Assembly (NCBI GenBank): GCA_964390335.1
Contig: CAYMHU010000004.1
Span: forward strand, 62,001-126,000
Source: Granulosicoccus sp964390335
GTDB taxonomy: Bacteria; Pseudomonadota; Gammaproteobacteria; Granulosicoccales; Granulosicoccaceae
Length of the DNA: 64,000 nt
Direction: 5' to 3'
A program made the position numbers and the translations under genes. The notes under the pieces were generated by a model. It did not search any database, had not been told where the DNA came from, and saw only the letters and a program-made list of their open reading frames with translations. This document shows, in pieces, positions 1 through 7,919 of the stretch (position 1 is the first letter of the stretch; each line of letters opens with the position of its first letter).

Positions 1-66
1 TGACTGTTCGGGATCTGGTTAGTTATTCAGTACAAAGCAACGATTCGGAAGATTAAAGCTGCTGCC

Positions 67-99
67 AAAAATGGAAGGCCAGGGCTGTGCGGCCCCGGC
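67..99 (-). terminator. Probable terminator of the TRAP receptor gene
   Basis: Inverted repeat GCCAGGGC (78-85) / GCCCCGGC (92-99), with one A-C mismatch and a 6-nt loop. On the minus strand it follows the stop codon of the TRAP receptor gene, and a T5 run (complement of 67-71) comes six bases after the stem. The layout fits a rho-independent terminator, though the mismatch and the distance to the T-run make it a weak one. It implies that this receptor is not co-transcribed with genes to the left. Confidence 0.45.
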
Positions 100-119
100 T
101 GTATTTTCTTATTTAGTAT

Positions 120-1151
120 TTACTTATTCATGTCATTGTAAATTTCTTCGGCGTTATCGATACCACGACTAGCATAGTCTGCGAAAATTTTCTTTAAACC
201 ACGGTTAACTGCTTCATCCATTTTCGCGCGTTCCTCTGCCGATATACTGATAGACCTTACTTTATCCATTGCAGCAGGTTTAGTTGCCTGCCATTTTTTG
301 CCACGCTCGCCTTCGTTATGAAAACTGGTAGCGCCCATCATTGACACTTCTCGGCCAGACATTTCATCGATTATGGCTCTGTGCTCATCAGATAAGCCTT
401 CATAGCGCTCTTTGTTCATCGCAACAAAAAATACAGCGAAAGTCACTGGAATGTTGTCAATGTAGTGCGACGAAACTTCTGCAAAACTCCATGGTTTGTC
501 CATTTGAGCAGGAGAAATTGTGGTGCCATCGATCGTACCGGTGGAAAGTCCGGTATACATTTCTGTTACTGGCATTTGCACTGGTACCACGCCCATCTCT
601 TCCATTATGGGTGTAACCATGGTGGCGAATGGAACTATCTTGGAGCCATTAAGGCCCGCCATTGTAGACAGGTCTTTCGTGGACGCCCATGCATCACCTG
701 CTACTGTGAACAAACCCAAAAGTTTTACATCGTTATATTCATCGGCCAAGTGCTCATCGTAAACATCGAGCAGCCGTTCTGTCGCTTCAAGAGCAGTAGT
801 GGATTTTCCAGGAGGTACGATTAAAACTGACTTAGGAAAAATCTTTGGGGAATAAGTTTGTAAACCAAAAGATATATCGGCTACGCCCTCTACTACTCGC
901 TTGTACTGCTGCACGGGGCCTGCACCGAGTTGACCGGCTGGATAGACCTTAATCGTTAACGATCCATTAGATCGCTTCGCGACTTCTTTGCCGAACCAGT
1001 CAAAAAAGAATGCGTTGATATGGTGCTGTGGTGGGATGAAGGTTGCCACTGACAGTTCTTCAGCCGCTGCGTTGCTGGCAGCTGAACCTAATGCGATAGA
1101 CAACAACACTCCGCTTAGTTTGGAGCTAAATTTCTTACCTTTGTTAAACAT
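120..1151 (-). CDS. dctP: TRAP transporter solute-binding protein, DctP family
   Basis: A 343-aa periplasmic receptor of a tripartite ATP-independent (TRAP) transporter, which captures an organic acid or similar anion for sodium-driven uptake. An N-terminal signal peptide (basic MFNKGKK, hydrophobic core, likely cleavage after the AAA near residue 30) precedes a DctP-type domain. Typical elements are VYPAGQLG in the first lobe and the TGTIDGTTISP segment near residue 205, the region that normally precedes the helix holding the substrate carboxylate. The start is backed by a strong GGAGGAAG ribosome-binding site just upstream. No DctQ or DctM permease gene lies next to it in the window and a terminator-like hairpin follows, so it is either an orphan receptor or its permeases are encoded beyond the left edge. 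The ligand cannot be told; the adjacent CoA-transferase suggests a carboxylic or aromatic acid. Confidence 0.9.
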   Translation of the reverse strand: MFNKGKKFSSKLSGVLLSIALGSAASNAAAEELSVATFIPPQHHINAFFFDWFGKEVAKRSNGSLTIKVYPAGQLGAGPVQQYKRVVEGVADISFGLQTYSPKIFPKSVLIVPPGKSTTALEATERLLDVYDEHLADEYNDVKLLGLFTVAGDAWASTKDLSTMAGLNGSKIVPFATMVTPIMEEMGVVPVQMPVTEMYTGLSTGTIDGTTISPAQMDKPWSFAEVSSHYIDNIPVTFAVFFVAMNKERYEGLSDEHRAIIDEMSGREVSMMGATSFHNEGERGKKWQATKPAAMDKVRSISISAEERAKMDEAVNRGLKKIFADYASRGIDNAEEIYNDMNK

Positions 1152-1373
1152 ACTTCCTCCGGTGGTACTGCGTTGTTTTTTGCGATCAGTTTTCTGTGTT
1201 CCGCCGTTGATTAGCGGGTATTGTTACTAGAATAATGAATCCAATATCTGCTCGAACAGGCCAAACATACCGCTAAATCGCAGATTATGCATCCATTAAT
1301 TTCATTTTCGCGCAAATTGGGAGGTTCAGCAGGTCAATTTGTTGGCCGGTGGGTTCAGACTGTTTAAGTGGGA

Positions 1374-2066
1374 TTAGTCCAAATTTGGTACGTTCAAATC
1401 GACAATTTCTCCGTCGATATTGAGCGGAGCGCCGGTCAGTGCTTGAAGATCTTGGAGCGAGATAGAGGGCAGTTTTTCTCGCAGCACAAAGCGATTTTCG
1501 GTTACATCGATGACCGCCAGTGATGAGTAAATTCGTGTGATACAGGCAACACCAGTTAGCGGGTAGGTGCAGGATTTAACAAGCTTTGGTTGACCGTCTT
1601 TGGTTATATGGTCGGTAATGACTGCTACTTGTTTGGCTCCATGGATTAGATCCATTGCTCCACCCACAGCCGGCACTCCTTTTGTTCCTAGTCGCCAATT
1701 GGCTAAATCGCCGTGCTGCGACACTTGAAAAGCCCCAAGGATCGCGATATCAACATGACCACCTCGGACCATCGCAAAACTATCAGCATGGTGAAAAAAG
1801 GCAGCGCCGGGGTTGATCGTAATGGCTTTTTTTCCTGCGTTAATTAAGTCCCAGTCTTCCTCACCGGGCGCGGGTGCTTGTCCAAAACCCAGTACCCCGT
1901 TTTCCGTGTGGAAGATGGCCTGTCGACCTTCGGGTTGAAATTGTGCGCATAGCTCTGGGATGCCGATACCCAAATTGACATAAGCTCCATCAAAAATATC
2001 TTGAGCGGCACGCCACGCAATGGCGGTATTGCTTAGTTTTTCTAGTTTTGTGATATCAACGTTCAT
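1374..2066 (-). CDS. 3-oxoacid CoA-transferase, subunit B (PcaJ/ScoB-like)
   Basis: A 230-aa beta subunit of a family I CoA-transferase, which moves CoA from succinyl-CoA to a 3-oxoacid (3-oxoadipate or acetoacetate). The catalytic glutamate is expected in HTENGVLGFG (Glu55), the family signature. The N-terminal NLGIGIPEL segment and the central GGHVDIAILGAFQV segment are also typical, and the length is normal. Its ATG overlaps the stop of the alpha-subunit gene by 4 bp, so the two are translationally coupled. PcaIJ and ScoAB cannot be separated by eye. The maleylacetate reductase 3.5 kb away makes 3-oxoadipate the more attractive substrate, but that is inference from context. Confidence 0.93.
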   Translation of the reverse strand: MNVDITKLEKLSNTAIAWRAAQDIFDGAYVNLGIGIPELCAQFQPEGRQAIFHTENGVLGFGQAPAPGEEDWDLINAGKKAITINPGAAFFHHADSFAMVRGGHVDIAILGAFQVSQHGDLANWRLGTKGVPAVGGAMDLIHGAKQVAVITDHITKDGQPKLVKSCTYPLTGVACITRIYSSLAVIDVTENRFVLREKLPSISLQDLQALTGAPLNIDGEIVDLNVPNLD

Positions 2067-2818
2067 GGGTACGAGACCTCCGCGCGCATCAAATCTTCTT
2101 CTTGTGCAGGATTGCGAGCTTCAACAACTGTATTAACAAAGATACCCGGCGTAATCACCACTTCAGGATCTATGTCACCAGCGCTGACTATTTCGCTGAC
2201 TTGTGCGATTGTGATGTTGGCCGCTGTTGCCATGATTGGATTAAAATTTCGTGCAACTTTGCGATAGGTTAAGTTGCCATAGGGGTCGCCCAATTCAGCT
2301 TTTATCAACGCAAAATCCGCTTTTAACCAACGCTCCTGAACGTAAGACTTGCCGTCAAATTCAGCAACTGGTTTGCCATCGGTTAGTTCAGTTCCGAAAC
2401 CGCTGGGTGTATAGAATGCAGGAATACCCGCACCGCCTGCGCGTATTCGCTCTGCTAATGTACCTTGCGGTACAAGCTCTAATTCAATACTGCCTGCAGC
2501 ATAGGCTTCGTTAAACACGCGCGGATCGGCAGATCGAGGAAAGGAACACACTAACTTGCTAACCATACCCTCACGAATCATTGCGGCTAATCCGATTTGT
2601 CCATTGCCCGCGTTGTTATTGATTACGGTTAGATTCTTAGGGCTGCCTGTGCTAACAAATTGGTGGATGAGTGCATGAATTAATTCTATTGGCGAACCGG
2701 AACCGCCAAAGCCACCAATCATAACGGTTGCGTTGTCAGGTATTAATGCCACCGCTTCAGTTAGTGTCGATACTGTTTTATTCACTACAACCCCGGTTGA
2801 CTTAAACCACTTAGACAC
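2063..2818 (-). CDS. 3-oxoacid CoA-transferase, subunit A (PcaI/ScoA-like)
   Basis: A 251-aa alpha subunit of the same family I CoA-transferase. VMIGGFGGSGSP near residues 31-42 is the glycine-rich CoA-binding signature of alpha subunits; NNNAGNG and the GIPAFYTPSGFGT stretch are also typical. The longest start is GTG at 2818. A second in-frame GTG about ten codons later (giving MNKTVSTL) lines up better with the usual N-terminus of PcaI proteins, so the true start may be there. It is the first gene of the two-gene minus-strand operon and is transcribed divergently from the GntR regulator, which probably controls it. Loss of either subunit would abolish activity, and both are complete here. 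Confidence 0.92.
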   Translation of the reverse strand: MSKWFKSTGVVVNKTVSTLTEAVALIPDNATVMIGGFGGSGSPIELIHALIHQFVSTGSPKNLTVINNNAGNGQIGLAAMIREGMVSKLVCSFPRSADPRVFNEAYAAGSIELELVPQGTLAERIRAGGAGIPAFYTPSGFGTELTDGKPVAEFDGKSYVQERWLKADFALIKAELGDPYGNLTYRKVARNFNPIMATAANITIAQVSEIVSAGDIDPEVVITPGIFVNTVVEARNPAQEEDLMRAEVSYP

Positions 2819-2930
2819 AACGTCTATAGTGCCAGATTCGCCAGCTAAGTTGATCCCGACGCTGCCTGCCTACTTGGCTAATGAGTGCATTTTAGGCCAT
2901 CAAGTGATATAAAGTGGTGATTATTGCGTT

Positions 2931-2944
2931 AAATGAATTCATTT
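2931..2944. promoter_or_regulatory. Perfect 14-bp palindrome before the gntR gene, candidate operator
   Basis: AAATGAATTCATTT is a perfect palindrome ending just before the ribosome-binding site (GGAG, 2948-2951) of the GntR gene and inside the 142-bp divergent region shared with the CoA-transferase operon. Its position would allow autoregulation. It is AT-rich and could occur by chance, so the role is inferred only. Confidence 0.35.
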
Positions 2945-2960
2945 TTTGGAGTTTCTCCTT

Positions 2961-3680
2961 ATGGCTGTAGCGGAAGATAAAACCTTATCAACACTACGCA
3001 AAATGATCATGGATGGTGAGCTAGCAGCTGGTAAACGACTGTCTGAAGTGATTGTTGCTGACATGCTTGGAGTGTCGCGCACGCCTGCAAAATTTGCACT
3101 TACGCGCCTTGAAGCAACGGGTTTAATTAAAAAGTTACCGGGTCGTGGTTATGAAGTTCGAACAGTGCGCCTGCGCGAACTTGAACAGCTGCTTCACATG
3201 CGTGGCATTTTGGAAGGCGCCGCCGCTGCTTCCCTGGCTAAAAATGGTCTAAGCACCAGCACGCGCGAATTGCTGTCGGAGTCCATCGCCATAAGCGACA
3301 ACATTGTGCGCAAACGACAGTTGAACGCCAAAGACATCGAAGACTATCGGGACGCTAATAAACTGTTTCATGAAACGATCATGGATCGTTGCGGCGATGA
3401 ATATGTGCAGATGGCATATGAATCCATTCGACATTTACCGTTTGCCGCGCTGGGTACACTCGTACCTGATTTAAAGCAGCTTGAAGGTGAAATTGTACGA
3501 CTCACGGTTGGTCACGCTCAGCACACCATTGTTACGCAGGCAATTGAGACCGGTGATGCCATGCGAGCCGAGCTGGTTATGCGGGAACATTCTAATGCAG
3601 CGCTGGAATATGCTCGCTTGTTTGTTGGCGATGATATTGAAGCGCATATTCCATCATTAAAGCTTGCGTATAGCAGCTGA
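2961..3680 (+). CDS. GntR-family transcriptional regulator, FCD type
   Basis: A 239-aa FadR/GntR-family repressor. The N-terminal winged helix (about residues 5-70) has the expected GELAAGKRLSE and LGVSRTPAKFALTRLEATG elements, followed by a wing with PGRGYEVR. The C-terminal FCD domain (about 80-225) is all-helical and carries the Asp/His residues that in this family bind a metal and a carboxylic acid ligand (DANKLFHE, then GHAQHTIV and REHSNAA). ATG at 2961 is preferred over an upstream in-frame TTG at 2946 because GGAG at 2948-2951 is correctly spaced for it. It sits between the divergent CoA-transferase genes and the NTF2/OsmC/maleylacetate-reductase operon and probably controls both in response to a pathway acid. 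Confidence 0.92.
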   Translation: MAVAEDKTLSTLRKMIMDGELAAGKRLSEVIVADMLGVSRTPAKFALTRLEATGLIKKLPGRGYEVRTVRLRELEQLLHMRGILEGAAAASLAKNGLSTSTRELLSESIAISDNIVRKRQLNAKDIEDYRDANKLFHETIMDRCGDEYVQMAYESIRHLPFAALGTLVPDLKQLEGEIVRLTVGHAQHTIVTQAIETGDAMRAELVMREHSNAALEYARLFVGDDIEAHIPSLKLAYSS

Positions 3681-3717
3681 AACTAGTCAATTAAACAAAT
3701 TCAATTAGGACACTTAC

Positions 3718-4350
3718 ATGGATCAGGCATTGATTGACAGGTTGCTGTTGCGCGAACTTATCGATAATTGGGCTATCTGGCGTGATGCCGGTATGTGGGA
3801 AAAATTCCGCACGGTGTGGCACGACGATGGCCGCATGATGGCTACCTGGACACAAGGCACTGCCGACGAATTTATTGCAATGAACAAGCAAGGCTGGGAA
3901 CGTGGGGTGTCCATTCTGCATTTTCTTGGCGGGTTTAATGCCGACGTTAACGGCCATCGGGCGGTAACTCAAACCAAGATGACCATCTCGCAGCGCGGCG
4001 AAGTGCATGGTGTGATGGTCGATGTGGTTTGCACCGGCCGCTTTCATGACTTTCTAGAAAAGCGACATGGCAAGTGGGGTATGTGCTTGCGCCAACCCAT
4101 TTACGAAAAAGATCGCATGGATCCTGTGGAGCCGGGCACTGTGGTGTCACTGGATTCAAGCCTATTACAGCAATTTCCGGTTGGGTATCAACATTTGGCC
4201 TACTTGCAATCCCAGGTTGGTTATCCGGTTAAAAAAGACATGCCAGGTTTAAAAGGTGCAGAAGTAGAAGCCTTGTATGCGGTTGGCGCGCAATGGTTAG
4301 ACGGTCATTCCATAGATTGGGCCGGGCATAGCTGGCCTGCGCCCGCTTAG
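3718..4350 (+). CDS. NTF2/SnoaL-like domain protein
   Basis: A 210-aa cytosolic protein whose first ~150 residues look like a SnoaL-like (NTF2-fold) domain. The pattern is an N-terminal helix with LIDNWAIWRDAGMWEKF, a WHDDGRMMATW strand, a helix, then a long curved sheet (VMVDVVCTGRFHDFLEKRHGKW). In this fold the cone-shaped cavity may bind or isomerise a small hydrophobic substrate, but no specific catalytic set can be assigned. The C-terminal ~60 residues extend beyond the fold. It lies 37 bp after the GntR gene and 29 bp before the OsmC-like gene, so it is likely co-transcribed with maleylacetate reductase. It is one of four NTF2-like genes in the first 22 kb. Confidence 0.75.
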   Translation: MDQALIDRLLLRELIDNWAIWRDAGMWEKFRTVWHDDGRMMATWTQGTADEFIAMNKQGWERGVSILHFLGGFNADVNGHRAVTQTKMTISQRGEVHGVMVDVVCTGRFHDFLEKRHGKWGMCLRQPIYEKDRMDPVEPGTVVSLDSSLLQQFPVGYQHLAYLQSQVGYPVKKDMPGLKGAEVEALYAVGAQWLDGHSIDWAGHSWPAPA

Positions 4351-4379
4351 AAAAACACAATCCACAGCAGGAGAAAAAT

Positions 4380-5561
4380 GTGGCTCAGATTGGTGAGAAC
4401 ATCATTGGCAATAGCACGCAAACACCCTTTTTTAAAGTGGCAAACGCCGATAAATTAGGAATACAAAGTCCGGATAATCGGCTTGGCGATGCGTTGCGTG
4501 TCTGGGCACGATCACTCAGTGGTTTTCAGAAGGAAGCCATGGTGCGTTCAGCGCTAACAGGGGATACCTGGCGTTTTGTTTGTGACGAAGGACCTTACTT
4601 AAGTGGATATGATGAAGCGCCTTGTCCCCTAGCGTTTTTATCCACTGGCATGGTCGCCAGTTTCATGAATGAGATACTGGCGTTGGGCGAGCAACGCAAT
4701 GCGAACATTAGATCGCTGAAACTGGTACAGGATAACTTCTATACCAGCAAAGGCTCAATGCTCAAGCGCACCATGACGGGAGGCGCCGAAAATATAGAGC
4801 TTCAGGTTGATATCGATTGTGATCTCGAAGACGATGCACTCACCCAGTTTTTAACAGATGCAACGTTTGCATCTCCACTAAACGGCCTTATGCGAGGCAA
4901 GCTCGATAGTTTATTCAAACTTGCCAGCAATGGCGTAGAGCTGCGTCCAAGCAGCTCAACTGAACTTGGCGCGCCCATGTTCCCGGATCCCGGTCAGCAT
5001 TTTCCGAACGCCGAACCAACGCCGAGCGATCTGCAACTGATGTGGAAGGTAGGTACAACGCCGGTAAAGGAGGTTGCGAAGGGCACGTCAACCAGTGGGT
5101 CGTCGCTATCAGATGAACAAGACAGGCGTTTAAATATTGGTGCTATTGCCACTATGCGCGAAGACGGAGTGAAACAACTACAGCAAATGCAATACTCCCC
5201 TCACGGCACATCGTTTGGGTTTCTAAGTTCAGAGGATGGTCGGGCACCGGATGCCAATACGTTAATTAGTGCAGGTATTGCGTTTTGTTTTATGACCCAA
5301 TTTGGACGAGCAGCATCCATGCTTAAACTGGATTTAAGTGCTTATCGCATTATTCAGGACTCGCATTTTAGTCTTGGTGGTGCAAGTGGTCGAACCGGGA
5401 AAGCGGGCGAAGCTCATCCAATAGAAACGCATGCGTTTTTACAAACGACCGAGTCGGATGAAACTGCGCAAGAAATGCTGGATATCGCGGAACGCACTTG
5501 TTTTTTACATGCGTTCTGTCGAACGGACTTAAAAACGATCTTAAAAATAAACCGTGTCTAA
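4380..5561 (+). CDS. Tandem OsmC-domain protein, pathway-associated
   Basis: A 393-aa protein that reads as two OsmC-like halves: residues ~60-190 (PCPLAFLSTGMVASF helix, then LEDDALTQFLTDATFASPL) and ~240-390 (ISAGIAFCFMTQFGRAASML helix, then CFLHAFCRTDL). OsmC/Ohr proteins are cysteine-based peroxidases. The C-terminal half keeps a cysteine in each of the two usual places (Cys303 and Cys374), while the N-terminal half has lost the helix cysteine. The start is GTG at 4380, which has a good AGGAGA site. An ATG beginning two bases earlier, in another frame, stops after 26 codons. The gene overlaps the maleylacetate reductase gene by 8 bp. It may protect from, or act on, an oxidised pathway intermediate; the precise function is unknown. 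Confidence 0.7.
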   Translation: MAQIGENIIGNSTQTPFFKVANADKLGIQSPDNRLGDALRVWARSLSGFQKEAMVRSALTGDTWRFVCDEGPYLSGYDEAPCPLAFLSTGMVASFMNEILALGEQRNANIRSLKLVQDNFYTSKGSMLKRTMTGGAENIELQVDIDCDLEDDALTQFLTDATFASPLNGLMRGKLDSLFKLASNGVELRPSSSTELGAPMFPDPGQHFPNAEPTPSDLQLMWKVGTTPVKEVAKGTSTSGSSLSDEQDRRLNIGAIATMREDGVKQLQQMQYSPHGTSFGFLSSEDGRAPDANTLISAGIAFCFMTQFGRAASMLKLDLSAYRIIQDSHFSLGGASGRTGKAGEAHPIETHAFLQTTESDETAQEMLDIAERTCFLHAFCRTDLKTILKINRV

Positions 5562-6639
5562 TACCCTGTTACCCGATCAATTTGAGATATCTGTTACGCC
5601 GACTCAGGTCGTTTTTGCCGAGGGTGCTATCAATAGAACCTCAGAAATGATTGATTCTCTCGGTTGTTCGCGCGCGTTAGTGTTGAGTACACCCGAGCAA
5701 GTCGATCAGGCAACACAACTTGCGGAGAGTTTAGGTGCCAAAGCAGTTGGTGTTTATAACAACGCTACAATGCACACACCGGTGCAGGTCACACAGGATG
5801 CACTTCTAGTATATGAAAAATGTAGTGCTGATTGCACGATTGCAATTGGCGGCGGATCAACAGTGGGCTTGGGTAAGGCTATAAGCCATCGTATTGCGCA
5901 GCCGCAAATTGTTATCCCAACAACGTATGCCGGCTCTGAAGTTACGCCTATTTTGGGGCAAACTGAAAACAATCAAAAGACGACTATTCGCGATGCAGCG
6001 TTGCAACCGGATATTGTTATCTACGATCCTGAGCTCACGTACGGCCTGCCACAAGCCATGACCATGACCAGTGGATTAAACGCTATAGCGCATGCAGTTG
6101 AAGCTTTGTATGCAAAGGATCGCAACCCGGTTTCATCGCTAATGGCTATTGAAGGTGTACGTGCTTTGGTTGAAGGTTTACCCGCAATTCAATTAAATGC
6201 CAGCAGCATTCAGGGTCGCCGCAAAGCTTTATATGGAGCGTGGCTGTGTGGTTCGGTGTTGGGGTCCGTTGGTATGGCTTTACACCATAAACTATGTCAC
6301 ACGCTCGGTGGTATGTTCGATTTGCCACATGCGCAAACACATGCTGTTGTTTTGCCACATGCATTAGCTTTTAATGAATTCGCAGTACCTGAATTGCTGA
6401 GCCCTATCGCTGCACATTTGGAGAGTGACACTGCGGCTAGTGGTCTTTTCAATTTATCGCAATCGGTTGGAGCGCCGGTTACTCTGGAAGAGTTGGGGAT
6501 GCCGAGCAGCGGTATTGAAGCCGCCGCGCAAAATGCAGTAAAAAATGCGTATTGGAATCCGCGCGATTTCAATCAGAAACAGATTCAGCAGCTGATTGAA
6601 AATGCGTTTTATGGTCGTCATCCGCAACAATTAACTTGA
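5554..6639 (+). CDS. Maleylacetate reductase (iron-type alcohol dehydrogenase family)
   Basis: A 361-aa enzyme expected to reduce maleylacetate to 3-oxoadipate with NAD(P)H, the last step before CoA activation in hydroxyquinol and chloroaromatic degradation. The fold-defining motifs are present: IAIGGGSTVGLGKA for nucleotide binding, PTTYAGSEVTPILG, and the metal-ligand region with GLNAIAHAVEALYA, LHHKLCHTLGG and LPHAQTHAVVLPH. The last segments are characteristic of maleylacetate reductases rather than general Fe-alcohol dehydrogenases. It begins with GTG inside the end of the OsmC-like gene. Product 3-oxoadipate would feed the CoA-transferase encoded at the start of the window. No ring-cleaving dioxygenase or hydroxylase is found nearby. 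Confidence 0.9.
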   Translation: MSNTLLPDQFEISVTPTQVVFAEGAINRTSEMIDSLGCSRALVLSTPEQVDQATQLAESLGAKAVGVYNNATMHTPVQVTQDALLVYEKCSADCTIAIGGGSTVGLGKAISHRIAQPQIVIPTTYAGSEVTPILGQTENNQKTTIRDAALQPDIVIYDPELTYGLPQAMTMTSGLNAIAHAVEALYAKDRNPVSSLMAIEGVRALVEGLPAIQLNASSIQGRRKALYGAWLCGSVLGSVGMALHHKLCHTLGGMFDLPHAQTHAVVLPHALAFNEFAVPELLSPIAAHLESDTAASGLFNLSQSVGAPVTLEELGMPSSGIEAAAQNAVKNAYWNPRDFNQKQIQQLIENAFYGRHPQQLT

Positions 6640-6968
6640 TTCTATTTTCATACCGCTACATATAAGGCCACGCTACACCTGTCGGTATAAAGCGATGGAA
6701 ATTGGGGGTGCCAGTTTAATGTAATTGAAATGGGCTTAAATCCTTGCAAAATGAGGTGCTGCTGAGTTAATTTAATCATCGACCGAGACTTTGTCACATT
6801 TTGCGAACCTTTAAAGCTCGGTATGTTGGTCTGTCAACACAGATTGCCTCCGTTTTTTGATGTACAGGATTTTCATGTGTGATGTTCTTGCGTTATGGTC
6901 TTGCGTGATTTTCTTGGTAAAGGTACAAACACATAAAACAAATCTCATAATACAAATAGGAGAAACAC
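6640..6968. other. Intergenic region, probable promoter of the amino-acid ABC operon
   Basis: This 329-bp stretch has no convincing reading frame on either strand. It must hold the 3' end of the maleylacetate reductase transcript and the promoter of the next operon, but I see no strong terminator hairpin. A direct repeat TCTTGCGT occurs at 6886-6893 and 6899-6906, 13 bp apart, about 65 bp before the binding-protein start. It could be an activator site. AGGAG at 6958-6962 is the ribosome-binding site. Confidence 0.4.
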
Positions 6969-7808
6969 ATGGATTTTAAAAAAATTATCCTCACAGGCAT
7001 CGTTGCCACATCGCTGGGTGCCGTATCATCGCTCGCCCAGGCTGCTTGCACTAATGATGTATGGAACAAAGTTATGTCTCGCGGCAAAATGGTGGTTGGC
7101 GTTAAAGCAGACTATAAGCCGTGGGGCTACAGAGATACTGACGGCAGTATTATTGGTATGGAAATCGATATTGCTCAAGCAGCGGCCGATGCAATGGGCG
7201 TTGAGATGGAAACCGTTGCAGTACAATCTTCCAATCGAATGCAATTTTTAGAGCAAGGCAAAATTGATCTGATGATTGCAACCATGTCTGATCGTGCTGA
7301 CCGTCGCGAAATCGTGGGCATTGTTCAGCCTAACTATTACACGTCTGGTACAAATATCATGGCGCCTAAAGCGCTGGGCTTTACAGAATGGGAAGATCTG
7401 CGCGGTAAGCCAGTGTGCGGTAAGCAAGGTGCTTTCTACAATGAAGTGGTAACCGAGCGCTATGGTGTAAACATTATTGCTTTCACTGGTAACGCCGAAG
7501 CCAAACAGGCGCTGCGTGATAAAAAATGTGTTGCATGGGTTTATGATGATTCGTCAATTGGCTCTGATTTATCCTCCGGTGAATACGATGAATTCGAAAT
7601 GCCATTAGCTTCTGAAGATGATAACCCTTGGGCTTTGGCGGTTCCTTTGGCTGAGAAAGATTGTGTCTTTGGTCAGTTTATGTCGGGCTTAACATTCAAC
7701 ATGCATCAGTCTGGTCAGTTAATTGAGCTCGAGAAAAAGTGGGGCATTCAGCCAACTACATACCTCAGCAATAAGAAAGATGAATACAGCGATTGGTTAG
7801 CTAAATAA
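6969..7808 (+). CDS. Amino-acid ABC transporter substrate-binding protein
   Basis: A 279-aa periplasmic family 3 solute-binding protein (SBP_bac_3). A signal peptide (MDFKKIILTG, hydrophobic core, cleavage after AQA near residue 25) is followed by two lobes. The opening pattern RGKMVVGVKADYKPWGYRD and GMEIDIAQAAADAMG is standard for polar amino-acid receptors, as are IDLMIATMSDRADRRE and the second-lobe start RGKPVCGKQGA. Two or more cysteines could form a periplasmic disulfide. It is the first gene of a four-gene operon with two permeases and an ATPase. A strong hairpin follows its stop, which fits higher expression of the receptor than of the membrane parts. The exact amino acid cannot be inferred. 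Confidence 0.93.
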   Translation: MDFKKIILTGIVATSLGAVSSLAQAACTNDVWNKVMSRGKMVVGVKADYKPWGYRDTDGSIIGMEIDIAQAAADAMGVEMETVAVQSSNRMQFLEQGKIDLMIATMSDRADRREIVGIVQPNYYTSGTNIMAPKALGFTEWEDLRGKPVCGKQGAFYNEVVTERYGVNIIAFTGNAEAKQALRDKKCVAWVYDDSSIGSDLSSGEYDEFEMPLASEDDNPWALAVPLAEKDCVFGQFMSGLTFNMHQSGQLIELEKKWGIQPTTYLSNKKDEYSDWLAK

Positions 7809-7831
7809 CTACCAGCTGTAATGTAGTAGTG

Positions 7832-7864
7832 GCAAAGGGTGTGCAAGCACCCTTTGCATTTTAT
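7832..7864 (+). terminator. Strong hairpin with T-rich tail after the binding-protein gene
   Basis: Perfect 10-bp stem GCAAAGGGTG (7832-7841) / CACCCTTTGC (7848-7857) with a 6-nt loop, followed by ATTTTAT. It looks like a rho-independent terminator, yet the permease and ATPase genes of the same transporter follow in the same direction. It therefore probably works as a partial terminator or 3'-end stabiliser that sets receptor-to-permease ratio. Confidence 0.8.
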
Positions 7865-7919
7865 CCTCCATCTCAATTGTCTAGTTTGTTGTTAATCATG
7901 CGATTACATACCATGAGTT

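Noticed and set aside
4378..4458. ATG start overlapping the GTG of the OsmC-like gene
   Set aside because: It is in a different frame and stops after 26 codons, while GTG at 4380 opens the full protein with a well-placed ribosome site.
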